From Levilactobacillus zymae DSM 19395 (GTDB taxonomy: Bacteria > Bacillota > Bacilli > Lactobacillales > Lactobacillaceae): a DNA stretch of 59,331 bases. Positions 36,148 to 46,243 of this stretch are shown piece after piece (position 1 is the first letter of the stretch; the number at the start of each line of letters is the position of its first letter). The notes beneath the pieces are model-generated. The model was not told the DNA's origin and made no database searches. It saw only the letters and a program-made list of their open reading frames with translations. The translations under genes were made by a program, and so were the position numbers. The stretch covers positions 1-59,331 of the forward strand of contig NZ_AZDW01000027.1 in assembly GCF_001434115.1 (NCBI RefSeq), read 5' to 3'.

Positions 36148-38409
36148 TTAGTCCCCCTTTGCCGTTAGTTCGGCCCGAACTGCTTGCGCCGCGGCGGTCA
36201 AATGTTCCACACTGGCCTTGGCTTCGGTGATGCCCCGGGTCTTTAGCCCACAGTCGGGATTGATCCAGACCTTTTGTTCGGGGACCTTCGCCAAAATCTG
36301 GTGAATCGTGGTCGTGATTTCGGCCACCGAAGGAATTCGGGGCGAATGAATGTCGTAGACCCCCGGCCCTACTTGAAGTTGGAAGTGTTCCTTTTGTAAC
36401 GCGTCGAGAATTTCTAGGTTCGACCGCGACGCCTCAAACGAAATCACGTCGGCATCAAGGTCCTGAATGGCCGGGATGATGTCGGTGAACTCGGAATAGC
36501 ACATGTGAGTGTGAATCTGGGTTTCCGGTTTAACCTGACTGTGGACCAACCGAAAGGCGGGCACGGCCCAATCGAGGTATTCGCTGTACCAGTCGGATTG
36601 CCGCAACGGCAACTTTTCCCGTAACGCGGCCTCGTCAATTTGAATGATTTTGATTCCGTTTCGTTCCAAATCGAGGACTTCGTCTTGAATGGCCAGGGCG
36701 ATCTGAATCGTCGACTCGCGCTGCGAAATATCCTCGCGGGGAAACGACCAGTTCAGAATCGTCACCGGCCCGGTCAGCATCCCCTTGACCAGCTTAGTCG
36801 TTTGCCGCTGGGCGAAGGTCGACCACTTGACCGTGATTGGGTGCTTGCGCGCCACATCCCCCCAGATGATGGGTGGTTTGACCCCACGGGTCCCGTAGGA
36901 TTGGACCCACCCGTTTTGACTGAACAGGTAGCCGTCTAGGTGTTGGCCGAAGTATTCGACCATGTCGTTCCGTTCGAATTCGCCGTGGACCAACACGTCC
37001 AGGCCAATGTCTTCTTGCCACTTGAGCCACTCCTTGATGTGTTCTCCAATGAAGTGGTCGTAGTCGGCCTGCGAAATCTCGTGCTTACGGAACCGCGCCC
37101 GGGTCCGTTTGACCTCTCTGGTCTGGGGAAACGAGCCAATCGTGGTGGTCGGTAAGAGTGGCAGGTGAAATTCGGCTTGCTGGATCTGCGCGCGCTGGGC
37201 TAAGGCCGGGTGCCGGACGAATGAATCGGCGGTCAACTTAGCGATGCGGTCGTGGACCTGCGGATTGGGTTGCACCCGCGGCTGGGCAAACAACGCTTGG
37301 TTGCGCGCTAACGCGGGTGTGGTGGGGTCCGTCAAGCTGGCCTGTAAGTCGGTCAATTCGCCCAACTTTTCCGTGGCAAAGGCAAAATGTTGTTTGACCT
37401 GGTCGGGAAAGGCCTCGTTAGCCACCGTAAACGGCACGTGAAGCAGCGAACACGACGTCGAAATCACCAGGTGCTGAACCGGTAACGTCTTCAACAGGGC
37501 CAACGTTTGCGCGTAATGGTTGCGCCAGATATTCTTACCGTTGACCACGCCCGCAAACAAGGTCTTATCCGCCGGAAACCCGGATTGCACCAGTTGCGCG
37601 GTTTGGCGTCCCTCGTGAAAGTCTAGTCCTAGGCCTTCAATGGGTAAGTGGATCAGGTCGGTATACACGTCGCGCACGTCGCCAAAGTAAGTCTGTACCA
37701 GCACCTTCAGGCCGGACTTTGCGGCCAGTAACTGGTCATAAATGGCAGTAAACAATTCGCGCCGTTTTCCGGTCACGTCCTTGACCAGTTCGGGTTCGTC
37801 GAGTTGAATCCACTCGGCGCCCTGCGCAGCCAGCTTGGCAAAGACCGCTTGGTAGGCCGCAACCAGGTCGGTCACAAAGTCTGCTGGTTGACAATCGTGA
37901 AATTCACTCAGGCTCAAAAACGTGAACGGCCCCACGATGACCGGGCGCGTCTGGATGCCCGCGTCTCGGGCCTCTTGGTACTCGTCAAAAATCTTAGTTC
38001 CCACCAACTTGACCCGTGTCGTCGCCGTAAATTGCGGCACCAGGTAATGGTAGTTGGTGTTGTACCACTTCTTCATGGGTAACGCCTTGATGTCCCCGTG
38101 GTCGCCCTGATACCCCCGGGCTAACGCGAAGTAGCGGTCCAGCGACGACAGGTCTAGTGTCTTGACCGCCGCGGGCACCACGTTGAATAACGTGGCGGTG
38201 TCTAACGTGGTGTCAAAAAACGAGAAGTCGTTGCTGGGAATCCCATCGATGCCCGCTTCCTTGATCAGTTGCCAGTGTTTTACGCGCAGGTCGTGGGCGG
38301 CTTGCTGGAGTTGTTCGGCGGTCAGTTGGTGCCGCCAGTATTTTTCGGTGTTAAATTTAAGTTCGCGGTTCTCCCCAATGCGTGGAAAACCGATGATTGA
38401 TGTTGTCAT
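36148..38409 (-). CDS. metE: cobalamin-independent methionine synthase
   Basis: A 753-residue zinc enzyme transferring the methyl of 5-methyl-THF-Glu(n) to homocysteine. Two TIM barrels: the N-terminal one starts [12 protein letters not shown]; the C-terminal one has [28 protein letters not shown] and the zinc ligands in [15 protein letters not shown] and NPDCGLKTR. It is followed by metF. A MET-box-like dyad upstream and a divergent LysR gene suggest sulfur-amino-acid control. Confidence 0.97.
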   Translation of the reverse strand: MTTSIIGFPRIGENRELKFNTEKYWRHQLTAEQLQQAAHDLRVKHWQLIKEAGIDGIPSNDFSFFDTTLDTATLFNVVPAAVKTLDLSSLDRYFALARGYQGDHGDIKALPMKKWYNTNYHYLVPQFTATTRVKLVGTKIFDEYQEARDAGIQTRPVIVGPFTFLSLSEFHDCQPADFVTDLVAAYQAVFAKLAAQGAEWIQLDEPELVKDVTGKRRELFTAIYDQLLAAKSGLKVLVQTYFGDVRDVYTDLIHLPIEGLGLDFHEGRQTAQLVQSGFPADKTLFAGVVNGKNIWRNHYAQTLALLKTLPVQHLVISTSCSLLHVPFTVANEAFPDQVKQHFAFATEKLGELTDLQASLTDPTTPALARNQALFAQPRVQPNPQVHDRIAKLTADSFVRHPALAQRAQIQQAEFHLPLLPTTTIGSFPQTREVKRTRARFRKHEISQADYDHFIGEHIKEWLKWQEDIGLDVLVHGEFERNDMVEYFGQHLDGYLFSQNGWVQSYGTRGVKPPIIWGDVARKHPITVKWSTFAQRQTTKLVKGMLTGPVTILNWSFPREDISQRESTIQIALAIQDEVLDLERNGIKIIQIDEAALREKLPLRQSDWYSEYLDWAVPAFRLVHSQVKPETQIHTHMCYSEFTDIIPAIQDLDADVISFEASRSNLEILDALQKEHFQLQVGPGVYDIHSPRIPSVAEITTTIHQILAKVPEQKVWINPDCGLKTRGITEAKASVEHLTAAAQAVRAELTAKGD

Positions 38410-38493
38410 TTAAAATCCCCCTCAACGGTTATGGCTTAGTTCTAAACTACCACCGGCCCGGCTAATTGGCTAACGCTTAAAATTAAGAACCCG

Positions 38494-38512
38494 TTATAGT
38501 TTCTCGCTATAA
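38494..38512. promoter_or_regulatory. MET-box-like dyad between metE and the LysR gene
   Basis: TTATAG-N7-CTATAA is a perfect dyad. Positions 38495-38511 match the streptococcal MET-box TATAGTTTSAAACTATA at 14 of 17 and satisfy the LysR T-N11-A rule. It overlaps the -35 region of the LysR gene, whose -10 TATAAT is at 38520-38525, and lies 85 bp upstream of metE. Confidence 0.65.
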
Positions 38513-38550
38513 GAAGATTTATAATAAAGGAAATACTTAGGAGGCACCCC

Positions 38551-39489
38551 ATGCGGATCCAACAACTCACTTATCTGGAAACCATCGTTAAAACCGGCTC
38601 GATCAACGAAGCCGCCAAGCAACTCTATCTGACCCAGCCCAGCCTCTCCAGCGCCATCAAGGACCTGGAGCGAGAAATGGGCATCCAAATCCTGTTTCGT
38701 AGTAAACTCGGCGTGACCCTGACCGATGACGGCCGGGAATTCATGGTCTACGCCCGCCAAGTCTTGGACCAGGTCCGCCTGTTGGAGGGGCGTTACGCCA
38801 AGCAGCCGCTCCGCAAGCAGGCCTTCTCCGTATCGGCCCAACACTACGCCTTCGTGGTCCACGCCTTCGTCGACCTCTTGAAGACGGTACAGGCCGACGA
38901 ATACCACTTTACGTTACGGGAAACGGAGACCCGCAACATCTTAAGCGACCTGACCAGTTTCAAGAGCGAACTCGGCATCTTATACCTCAATTCCTTTAAT
39001 CGCCAGGTCATGCAAAAATTATTCAAGGAACAGGACCTGGTCTTCACCCCGCTCTTCACCGCGAAACCACACGTCTTCGTGGGGCGGCAGAATCCGTTGA
39101 CCCAAAAGAAAGTGGTCACCTTAGCCGACCTGACCGACTACCCCTACTTGTCTTACGAACAGGGAGACAACCACTCGTTTTATTTCTCCGAGGAAATCCT
39201 CAGCACCCTCGACCGGCAGAAGACCATCCAGGTCAGTGACCGGGCGACCATCTTCAACCTGATGGTCGGCCTGAACGGCTACACCATCAGCTCGGGAATC
39301 ATCAGTAGCCAACTCAACGACGACAAAATCGTGGCCATTCCGCTGGCAGTCGACGACGCGATGACGCTGGGCTGGCTCAAGCACCGCCAAATCGAGCTGA
39401 GTCCCCTGGCGCAGGCCTACCTGACCATGCTTAAGGCCCACATTCGCGGGTACGGGTTCGCCATTATCGGAGAAGACGCTCCCCGCTAG
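38551..39489 (+). CDS. LysR family regulator, probable methionine/cysteine control
   Basis: A 312-residue LysR-type protein. The N-terminal winged HTH (GSINEAAKQLYLTQPSLSSAIKDLE, about 18-42) is followed by a linker helix and a periplasmic-binding-like effector domain. ATG after TTAGGAGG. Divergent from metE-metF with a LysR-type dyad between, so it probably regulates that operon and itself, like MetR/MtaR or CmbR. The effector is unknown, O-acetylserine or homocysteine being the usual ones. Confidence 0.85.
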   Translation: MRIQQLTYLETIVKTGSINEAAKQLYLTQPSLSSAIKDLEREMGIQILFRSKLGVTLTDDGREFMVYARQVLDQVRLLEGRYAKQPLRKQAFSVSAQHYAFVVHAFVDLLKTVQADEYHFTLRETETRNILSDLTSFKSELGILYLNSFNRQVMQKLFKEQDLVFTPLFTAKPHVFVGRQNPLTQKKVVTLADLTDYPYLSYEQGDNHSFYFSEEILSTLDRQKTIQVSDRATIFNLMVGLNGYTISSGIISSQLNDDKIVAIPLAVDDAMTLGWLKHRQIELSPLAQAYLTMLKAHIRGYGFAIIGEDAPR

Positions 39490-39551
39490 CTCACCCGGTC
39501 CCCCTAATTGGGGTATAATGAAAATATTCTAGTCAAACGGGGGTTCTTCAC

Positions 39552-40130
39552 ATGCCAACGATCAAAAATGTCTGTGTCTTTTGCGGGTCCAACCACGGGC
39601 TGGATCCCGCCTTTAAGCAACAAACCGAGGCCTTAGGGCACTACCTGGCCGCCCACCACCACCCAGTGGTCTACGGTGGCGGGAAGGAAGGCCTGATGGG
39701 CACCATCGCCGAATCGACCATGGCGGCCGGCGGCGAGGTCATCGGCATCATTCCGACCTTCCTCAAACAAATGGACCTGGCCGAAACGAACGTCACCAAG
39801 CTCATTGAGACTGCCACCATGGACGAACGCAAGGACGAAATGTTGCGCCAAGCCGACGCCTTTATCGTCTTACCCGGTGGTTTCGGGACCTTCGAGGAAT
39901 TCACCACCATGCTGTCTTGGAGTCAGCTCAACGTCCACCAAAAACCCATCGCGTTGTTCAACATCAACCACTACTTCGATAGCCTAGTGGAAATGATGCA
40001 GACCTGTTGTGACCAGGGATTCGCGCCGCAAGCCAACATGGATTTATTTATCGATGCCAATACCATCGACGACATCTTTGCGCAATTCGATAGTTTCCAC
40101 CATCAACTACCTTATAAATACACGAACTAA
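39552..40130 (+). CDS. LOG family nucleoside-5'-monophosphate phosphoribohydrolase
   Basis: A 192-residue Rossmann-like protein of the TIGR00730 family. The motif LPGGFGTFEEF with the upstream YGGGKEGLMG forms the PGGxGTxxE active site, which cleaves the N-glycosidic bond of AMP-type nucleotides. In bacteria the physiological substrate is mostly unclear. Monogenic, with TATAAT at 39514 as likely -10. It follows the LysR gene but shares no obvious function. Confidence 0.88.
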   Translation: MPTIKNVCVFCGSNHGLDPAFKQQTEALGHYLAAHHHPVVYGGGKEGLMGTIAESTMAAGGEVIGIIPTFLKQMDLAETNVTKLIETATMDERKDEMLRQADAFIVLPGGFGTFEEFTTMLSWSQLNVHQKPIALFNINHYFDSLVEMMQTCCDQGFAPQANMDLFIDANTIDDIFAQFDSFHHQLPYKYTN

Positions 40131-40133
40131 AGC

Positions 40134-40173
40134 AAACGAGGTTGCCCCTTAAGTTTTTGGGGCAACCTCGTTT
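40134..40173 (+). terminator. bidirectional terminator
   Basis: AAACGAGGTTGCCCC and its perfect complement enclose a T-rich loop and serve the converging LOG and PEBP genes. Confidence 0.9.
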
Positions 40174-40175
40174 GT

Positions 40176-40715
40176 TTAAGCTTTGGCATACGTTAAATTC
40201 CGGCCCGCCACCGCCAAGAGTCGCTCGTCGAGTAAGGCCATCAGGTCGCCCTGCAAAAAACCATTACTCAGGTTCGTAGGTTGGCTTAACGCGTAGACCG
40301 TCAGGCGATACGTGTGGACCCCACTGACCGGCCGGGGACCCGCGTAATGGCTTTCGAGGTTCTTTCGTTCCTTCAATAACGGCCAATCGGGTTGTCGTAG
40401 GCGTTGAAACGGCGAATGTAAGCTATTCAAGCCCTGGGCAAACGTGGCCCGGCGACTGGCATCCGTGGCAAACGTCACCGTCTGACCGTGGACCGGCACG
40501 TCGGTAAACACCCAGTGTAACCAGGGAAAGCCCACGAACGAAACGGTATCGTAGTCGACCAACGTCCCGGCTAGCACCACCGCGTTAGCCGGAATCTCCG
40601 TCACCTTAAAAGGCAACGAAACCTGGTTGAGACCGTGCAATTTTTCGGCGGTCGGAATGTGGTCACCGTACTGGTCGGGAATGACCGACCCCGTAAAGGG
40701 AAACTCAAGTTGCAT
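40176..40715 (-). CDS. YbhB/YbcL family PEBP-like protein
   Basis: A 179-residue protein of the phosphatidylethanolamine-binding/Raf-kinase-inhibitor-like family. Typical pieces are the ALVVDYDTV-like segment (AGTLVDYDTVSF), the WLHWVFTDVP pocket strand, and YAGPRPVSGVHTYRLTVYAL. Bacterial members are cytosolic with unclear function. The usual DPDA pocket motif is altered to DYDT. No signal peptide. Single gene. Confidence 0.85.
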   Translation of the reverse strand: MQLEFPFTGSVIPDQYGDHIPTAEKLHGLNQVSLPFKVTEIPANAVVLAGTLVDYDTVSFVGFPWLHWVFTDVPVHGQTVTFATDASRRATFAQGLNSLHSPFQRLRQPDWPLLKERKNLESHYAGPRPVSGVHTYRLTVYALSQPTNLSNGFLQGDLMALLDERLLAVAGRNLTYAKA

Positions 40716-40790
40716 GGAAAATCACTCCTTCTCAAGGATACTGTCCGTAATATGAACGTCATGAGACCAAAAGTCAATCCTGACCACGCC

Positions 40791-40826
40791 AAAACACGGT
40801 GTCCTCACCGAGAACACCGTGTTTTA
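40791..40826 (-). terminator. terminator of mprF
   Basis: AACACGGTGT pairs with ACACCGTGTT, followed by a short T run on the minus strand. Confidence 0.75.
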
Positions 40827-40851
40827 TGGCTAAACATCTTAATTTTAAGGG

Positions 40852-43476
40852 TTACTCCCGGTTTTCCCAGTCGACCTCGTCAACCAGCCAGTGATCCAAC
40901 CACCGTGGCAGGAACTTGGCCTTTTCCCCCATGCCCGGTCGGTTGATGACCTGCATGAGCTGTAACATGGTAAAGATCAACGATTCACGGCGACGGTAGG
41001 CCAGGTACTTGGGTTGCCAGACTGATACGTATTTTTCCTTATAGGCCCGGAGTCCCTGGAAGCTGTAAAAGTTCGACCCGTATTCATAAATCAAGTGGGC
41101 CACCCGTTCTTCAATGAAACTAAACTCGGAGACCCCCACGTTAGCCAGGGGCGCCATGCCCAAATTAAAGCTGGTGTAGCCCTGTTCCCGACAGGTCAGG
41201 AACAAATACACGAACAGCCCGTCCATGATGCCAGACGGCGCGTCGTGGCTACTGCGCATCAGGTCGATCGATGTCATCTTACGGTCCCCAGTCGGCATCA
41301 GGTTGGCAAAGGCCACCATCTTGCCCTGCGCGTCGGTCATCACCGCAATCGGCGCTTCGTTCAGGTAGTCGCGGTTAAAGAAGCCCATCGAAAAACTCTT
41401 CTCGGCCTCGTCACCCAGCCAAGAATCGGAGATGGCTTTAAGTTCCTGGTACTGTGCGTCACTCAACGGTGGTTGAAGGAGCTTAAATTCGTAACCCTCG
41501 CGTTTGAATTTATTGACCAGCGCCCGTTCCCCACGGTGCGGTTTACCGGCCAGACTGAAGGTGGTCAGATCCACGTGCCCCTCTTCGCCGACCTTGATGA
41601 AGTCAAAACCCATTTCGTGTAGCCGCAGGGTCAACTCTTCGCTGATCTCGTAGAAGACCGGCCGCAATCCGGCCCGGTCGGCGTCGCGCATAAACGTCTG
41701 TAACGCCGGCAACAGGGCTTCTTGATTGCCGATCGGTTCCCCCATGACCAGCAGCTTATCGGCCTTTTGGCGGAACAGGATCATCAGCTGGTCTTCACCA
41801 TTTTCTTGATAAAAGAACGTTCGTTTATCCTGGAGAAACGCCAAATGGCTGACCTCGTTGCCCCCGTACTTGATGATCAGGTTACGGACGCGCTGGGCGT
41901 CAAACGGCTGCTTCAGCCAGGCCACCTGGGGCGCCGAAAGATACCGGTTGATGGTCAGCAGAATGACCAGGGCAATCAATAATCCACCCAAGCCGTTCAG
42001 CCAAACCTGCGTTGACGGCGGTAACCAGGCCTGTAGGAACTGTGGGCGCCGGTGAGGATTGCGCGCCAGGAACCCCAGGACCGTGTACAGGACGAAGGTC
42101 ACCACGTAGATGCTACCGTCCGTTAACAAGCCGCCCCACGAGTAATGAAAACTCTGCCGCGACAGTTCCGGTTTGGCAAAAATCAGGCAAATCAGGACCA
42201 ACCCCAGCAGAGCGGCTAAGCCCCCCGGAAAGTTTTCCCGCCACAGCGTGTTGCCAATTGCCAGCAGCAAGACCACCAGAGTCGGCCAAAACGACCGGGC
42301 CACGCGCGACCCCACGCCCCGGGCCAACCCAATCAACAGGAAGGCCATGATCAGGTTGGTGACCTGACTGAGAAAGTAGAACATGAACGGGATCAACCGC
42401 ATGTATAACCGGTTCGCCAAGACCACATCCGGAATCGTCGCGTATAGCAACATCATGACCCCGGAGAAGTACATAAAGGTAACCACGAAGAGGTGGGCTC
42501 CCCGGCGCAGAATCGCCACGGGCAGTCCCGCTAAGAAACGATTTAACCGGTGGCCGGCGTCGTGAACGAACAGCCCGACCCCCACACAGAACGGCAGCAG
42601 GTAGTAGAAGAGCCGATAGAGCAGCAACCAGCCCACGGCATCGGCCCGGCCGACTCCCAACAGACCCAGGCCAAAGATCATGAAGACGTCGAAGGACCCT
42701 AAGCCCCCGGGAATCATCGAGACCACTCCGGCGACGGAGGCCACCACGAACATCGGGAAGACCGCCGCAAAGTCTAGCGGCAAGCGTAACGCCCAGCCAA
42801 TCAACAGGAAGAAGAGCGCACAGCTCCCCCATTCCAAACTGGAGCCGATGATCAACCGCAGTTCCCGCGTCCAGGTCAGGTCCTGAAAGAACTCGCCGTC
42901 GTTAAAGCGCGTGAAGAGAAACAGGACCGGAAAGTACAGGCCCCCACCCAGTAGCCAGAACCAATAGCCCCGGTATGGTGTGCCGATATCAAAGCCAAAC
43001 AGCATGACCAACGCCACCCAACAGGATAGCGACAACCCGGCCAACAGGAACAATGCAATCTTAGAAATCGCGTACAGCACCTGCTTCTTAGTCGCCGACG
43101 CCGAATAAAAGTTGGCCCGCAGGCTGGCGCCTAACAACCCGCCCATGCCGGCAAGGTTGGTAAACGTATTGGTCACCCACCCGCTACGAATAATGTAGCC
43201 AGTGGAGAAATGACCCGGTAAAAATTCCACAATCGTGAAATCATAGACCAGCATTGGTAAGACCGCGATGAAGCCCACCACGGCTAACAAGATACTGGTG
43301 TTCACGTCCAAATTTCCCAGGGCCGCCCGTAATTGCGCCCCACTAATTTCATGACCGATCCGCCCTAATTCGCGAATCACTAACAAGAGAACGGACAGCA
43401 GAAAAACACCCTTGATTAAGGTCAGTCGTTTTTGAATCCACACTTGGAGTCGTTGCCACACACTTGTCACCCCCAA
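40852..43476 (-). CDS. mprF: lysylphosphatidylglycerol synthase/flippase MprF
   Basis: An 874-residue bifunctional membrane protein. About 14 hydrophobic segments (residues 18-545) form the flippase; the cytosolic C-terminus (about 550-874) is a double-GNAT domain that transfers an aminoacyl group from tRNA to phosphatidylglycerol. Typical C-terminal sequences are YGGNEVSHLAFLQDK, FYEISEELTLRLHEMGFDFIKVGEE and FNLGMAPLANVG. It lowers the negative surface charge and gives resistance to cationic peptides. Single gene; a 290-bp gap to rplL holds its start region and the rplL terminator. Confidence 0.93.
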   Translation of the reverse strand: MGVTSVWQRLQVWIQKRLTLIKGVFLLSVLLLVIRELGRIGHEISGAQLRAALGNLDVNTSILLAVVGFIAVLPMLVYDFTIVEFLPGHFSTGYIIRSGWVTNTFTNLAGMGGLLGASLRANFYSASATKKQVLYAISKIALFLLAGLSLSCWVALVMLFGFDIGTPYRGYWFWLLGGGLYFPVLFLFTRFNDGEFFQDLTWTRELRLIIGSSLEWGSCALFFLLIGWALRLPLDFAAVFPMFVVASVAGVVSMIPGGLGSFDVFMIFGLGLLGVGRADAVGWLLLYRLFYYLLPFCVGVGLFVHDAGHRLNRFLAGLPVAILRRGAHLFVVTFMYFSGVMMLLYATIPDVVLANRLYMRLIPFMFYFLSQVTNLIMAFLLIGLARGVGSRVARSFWPTLVVLLLAIGNTLWRENFPGGLAALLGLVLICLIFAKPELSRQSFHYSWGGLLTDGSIYVVTFVLYTVLGFLARNPHRRPQFLQAWLPPSTQVWLNGLGGLLIALVILLTINRYLSAPQVAWLKQPFDAQRVRNLIIKYGGNEVSHLAFLQDKRTFFYQENGEDQLMILFRQKADKLLVMGEPIGNQEALLPALQTFMRDADRAGLRPVFYEISEELTLRLHEMGFDFIKVGEEGHVDLTTFSLAGKPHRGERALVNKFKREGYEFKLLQPPLSDAQYQELKAISDSWLGDEAEKSFSMGFFNRDYLNEAPIAVMTDAQGKMVAFANLMPTGDRKMTSIDLMRSSHDAPSGIMDGLFVYLFLTCREQGYTSFNLGMAPLANVGVSEFSFIEERVAHLIYEYGSNFYSFQGLRAYKEKYVSVWQPKYLAYRRRESLIFTMLQLMQVINRPGMGEKAKFLPRWLDHWLVDEVDWENRE

Positions 43477-43708
43477 AACAATTTCCCCCTTTATTATCTA
43501 AACTCCGGGCTTAAAAGCCAACGCTTTTCCCCGTTTGTCCCGAAGTTGGTTGTGTCACTTTATGGTGTTAATTGGGTTAAGTATACCAAAAAACCGGCTG
43601 ATCCACCGCACCGTCTCCCGGTTTAACGGTTTATTTACCAGTGAAGCCACTTTTTAAATTACTGGCCACAATCCCTTAGCGTCGTTTCCAGGATTCAACT
43701 CAGTATAC

Positions 43709-43742
43709 AAAAAAACGGTGCTCCCGCAAGGGGAACACCGTT
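43709..43742 (-). terminator. terminator of rplJ-rplL
   Basis: AACGGTGTTCCCC pairs with GGGAGCACCGTT around a tetraloop-size turn, followed by T7 on the minus strand. The rest of 43477-43708 shows no gene. Confidence 0.9.
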
Positions 43743-43765
43743 ATTTATTAACGAGTTGGTTGTAA

Positions 43766-44131
43766 CTACTTAAGAGTTACGACACCACCAACGGCTTCAA
43801 GCTTTTCCTTGATGTCGTTAGCTTCGTCTTCGGAAACGCCTTCCTTGATGACGGATGGTACGTTGTCAACAAGACCCTTAGCGTCCTTCAAACCAAGGCC
43901 AGTGATTTCACGAACAGCCTTGATAGCCTTAACCTTAGCGTCACCGGATTCAGTCAATTCAACATCGAATGAGTCCTTGGCAGCAGCGTCGCCGCCAGCG
44001 GCACCGGCTGCAGCAACTGGGGCAGCAGCAGAAACGCCAAATTCGTCTTCGATAGCCTTAACAAGGTCGTTAAGGTCAGTAATGGATGCTTCTTTAAGAG
44101 AAGCAATGATAGCATCTTTATCAAAAGCCAT
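43766..44131 (-). CDS. rplL: 50S ribosomal protein bL12
   Basis: A 121-residue stalk protein. The N-terminal dimerisation domain ([20 protein letters not shown]) is followed by an Ala/Gly hinge ([11 protein letters not shown]) and the C-terminal factor-binding domain ([24 protein letters not shown]). ATG at 44131 is eight bases after GGAGG; the upstream TTG lies in the ribosome binding site itself. It is the last gene of rplJ-rplL. Confidence 0.97.
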   Translation of the reverse strand: MAFDKDAIIASLKEASITDLNDLVKAIEDEFGVSAAAPVAAAGAAGGDAAAKDSFDVELTESGDAKVKAIKAVREITGLGLKDAKGLVDNVPSVIKEGVSEDEANDIKEKLEAVGGVVTLK

Positions 44132-44192
44132 GTTATTTTCCTCCAATAATTGGGTTTTTATATTTTATGTTACTAGTGATAACGGGAGTCGC

Positions 44193-44699
44193 TTATGCGG
44201 CTTCACCATCATCGCCCTTTTCAGCAACGGCCTTAATTGCGTAAGCCACGTTACGGATAGGAGCTTGAAGTTCGCTAGCCAGCATGGAGAGCAAGTCTTC
44301 ACGACTAGGCAAGGTAGCGTAAACGTTGATTTCATCAACGGACATGATCTTGTCTTCGATGTAACCACCCTTGATTTCCAAGGCATCAACGCTATCGGAG
44401 AACTTCTTCAAAATCTTAGCTGGGGCGATTGGGTCTTCGTTAGAAAACGCAACGGCAGTAGGGCCAGCAAAAACATCGTTTAAGTCGCCGTAACCTGCCT
44501 TTTCCGCTGCCCGCGTCAAGATTTTGTTCTTGATGACGCTCATTTGAACGCCTGCATCACGTAATTGCTTCCGTAAGTCAGTGACTTGTTCAACCGTTAA
44601 CCCACGGTAGTCAACTACGATTGCGCTGGTGGCGGCGTTGAACTTTTCAACGACGTCATCAACCTTCTTTGCTTTAACAGCAATAGCTTGTTCACTCAA
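44193..44699 (-). CDS. rplJ: 50S ribosomal protein uL10
   Basis: A 168-residue protein that anchors the L12 stalk to 23S rRNA. The N-terminal rRNA-binding part has [22 protein letters not shown] and the C-terminal helix binds L12. The start is TTG at 44699 ([12 protein letters not shown]) seven bases after GGAGGTG; a longer reading would run through the L10 leader and is rejected. It ends in an Asp-Gly-Glu-Ala-Ala tail. Autoregulated through the leader upstream. Confidence 0.96.
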   Translation of the reverse strand: MSEQAIAVKAKKVDDVVEKFNAATSAIVVDYRGLTVEQVTDLRKQLRDAGVQMSVIKNKILTRAAEKAGYGDLNDVFAGPTAVAFSNEDPIAPAKILKKFSDSVDALEIKGGYIEDKIMSVDEINVYATLPSREDLLSMLASELQAPIRNVAYAIKAVAEKGDDGEAA

Positions 44700-44708
44700 A
44701 TTGTTCAC

Positions 44709-44840
44709 CTCCCAGAGTAGTTTGGTGGGATAAAAAAATCCCCATGCCACCCAGACATAGAGAGTTAAAAGTTCAATAATAAACTTCTTCCTCGGCAGGC
44801 TAGTTTGAGACGAATTCGTCACCTGAGTCTTAGGTAGATC
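44709..44840 (-). ncRNA. L10 autoregulatory leader
   Basis: On the minus strand, CCTAAGACTCAGGTG, then GCCTGCCGAGG and CTCTATGTCTGGGTGGCATGG occur in the order of the known L10 leader, whose kink-turn binds L10(L12)4. A late stem (GGGATTTTTTTATCCC) could act as an attenuator ahead of the TTG start. Ends approximate. Confidence 0.88.
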
Positions 44841-44857
44841 TATTTCACAACTTCAAT

Positions 44858-44886
44858 AGCATACAATATGTCAACACACGTGTCAA
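44858..44886 (-). promoter_or_regulatory. rplJ-rplL promoter
   Basis: TTGACA (44881-44886), 17 bp, TATGCT (44858-44863) on the minus strand, upstream of the leader. Confidence 0.75.
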
Positions 44887-44921
44887 CCATTGATGAGGGA
44901 TTTTTTTGATTCCAAATGAAC

Positions 44922-45620
44922 TTAGTCTACTAAAGTAGCCAAGTCAACGTCGACACTTGGGCCGAACGTTGAAGCGATGGAGACGTGTTGGACGTAAGTC
45001 CCCCGAACAGAAGCTGGACGGGCACGAACAATCGTTTCAGCGATGGACTTCAAGTTACCAACTAACTTGTCAGCGTCAAAGGAAACCTTGCCGACAGGAA
45101 CAGCCACGTTACCATCCCGGTCAGTCCGGTAAGTAACTTGCCCGTTCTTAGCGTCGGAAACGGCCTTGGTGACGTTCATCGTAACCGTACCCGTCTTAGG
45201 GTTTGGCATTAAGCCCTTAGGACCTAAGACCCGACCTAAACGACCAACTTGGGCCATCATGTCTGGCGTTGCAATAGCAACGTCAAAGTCTAACCAGCCG
45301 TCTTGGATACGTTCAACCAAGTCTTGTTCACCGACAACGTCAGCACCGGCAGCTTCCGCAGCCTTAGCTTGGTCACCCTTAGCGAAGACGATCACCGTCG
45401 TTTCCTTACCCGTACCGTTAGGCAGGACTAAGGCACCACGTAATTGTTGATCGGCTTGCTTAGTGTCTACGTTAAGCTTGAACGCAATTTCAACAGTTGC
45501 GTCGAACTTAGCGAAATCAATCTTCTTTACTAAATCAACGGCGTCGTTAGCAGCGTAAACCTTACCGGCTTCAACCTGCTTAGCAGCGTCTTGATACTTT
45601 TTACCTCGTTTGTGAGCCAT
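44922..45620 (-). CDS. rplA: 50S ribosomal protein uL1
   Basis: A 232-residue L1-stalk protein that helps move E-site tRNA and, in many bacteria, represses its own m[20 protein letters not shown] at the N-terminus, [12 protein letters not shown] in the middle and [17 protein letters not shown] near the end. ATG at 45620 follows AAGGAGG. It lies downstream of rplK in the rplK-rplA operon. Confidence 0.97.
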   Translation of the reverse strand: MAHKRGKKYQDAAKQVEAGKVYAANDAVDLVKKIDFAKFDATVEIAFKLNVDTKQADQQLRGALVLPNGTGKETTVIVFAKGDQAKAAEAAGADVVGEQDLVERIQDGWLDFDVAIATPDMMAQVGRLGRVLGPKGLMPNPKTGTVTMNVTKAVSDAKNGQVTYRTDRDGNVAVPVGKVSFDADKLVGNLKSIAETIVRARPASVRGTYVQHVSIASTFGPSVDVDLATLVD

Positions 45621-45644
45621 GTTTGTGTATTCCTCCTTGCAAAT

Positions 45645-45670
45645 GTGGTTGTAACGGATAAACCTCCCAC
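45645..45670 (-). promoter_or_regulatory. GTGGGAGG...CCAC element before rplA
   Basis: The minus strand reads GTGGGAGG, 14 nt, CCAC, ahead of the true AAGGAGG. The same pattern precedes rplK. GTGG and CCAC can pair and would bury a ribosome-binding-site-like GGGAGG. Confidence 0.35.
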
Positions 45671-45718
45671 TTGACACATTTCATTTTCGTGAAGTGTCCG
45701 ACTATCCGAAAACTGAGC

Positions 45719-46144
45719 TTAACCTTCGACCGTGAAGCCCATGCTCCGGGCAGTACCTTCAATCATGCGCATAGCTGCTTCAACGTCAGCTGCGTTTAGA
45801 TCTTGCATTTTAGTTTCAGCGATTTGCTTAACTTGATCCTTGGTTACCTTAGCAACCTTGTTCGTGTTAGGTTCGCCAGAACCATGTTCAACACCAGCGG
45901 CCTTCTTCAACAGCGTTGCTGCTGGAGGAGTCTTAGTGATGAAATCAAAGGAACGATCTTCATAGACGCTGATCACAACAGGAATGATCATACCAGCTTG
46001 GTCAGCGGTACGAGCGTTGAATTCCTTAGTGAAGCCCATGATGTTGATCCCTGCTTGACCCAGTGCTGGTCCAACTGGGGGAGCTGGGGTTGCTTTGCCT
46101 GCAGGAATCTGCAATTTAACTACGTTAGCTACTTTTTTAGCCAC
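45719..46144 (-). CDS. rplK: 50S ribosomal protein uL11
   Basis: A 141-residue protein of the GTPase-associated centre. [20 protein letters not shown] at the N-terminus (3-22), [10 protein letters not shown] (about 28-37) and the C-terminal rRNA-binding domain ending [12 protein letters not shown]. The start is GTG at 46144, nine bases after AAGGAGG. First gene of rplK-rplA, with its own promoter. Confidence 0.97.
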   Translation of the reverse strand: MAKKVANVVKLQIPAGKATPAPPVGPALGQAGINIMGFTKEFNARTADQAGMIIPVVISVYEDRSFDFITKTPPAATLLKKAAGVEHGSGEPNTNKVAKVTKDQVKQIAETKMQDLNAADVEAAMRMIEGTARSMGFTVEG

Positions 46145-46170
46145 GAGACAATACCTCCTTAAGTCCGTGT

Positions 46171-46207
46171 GTGGTAACTGGAACCGATCAATTTGGGTTC
46201 CTCCCAC
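46171..46207 (-). promoter_or_regulatory. GTGGGAGGAACC...GGTTCC...CCAC hairpin in the rplK leader
   Basis: GGAACC pairs with GGTTCC and GTGG with CCAC, giving a two-part stem just upstream of the rplK ribosome binding site. Another short hairpin (GCGTA/TACGC) precedes it. Confidence 0.45.
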
Positions 46208-46243
46208 GTTTAACAAATGCGTAACCAATACGCATACTTGAAG

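Noticed and set aside
42113-42832. 239-residue alternative-frame ORF inside mprF
   Set aside because: Same-strand shifted frame of a conserved gene, with no start signal.
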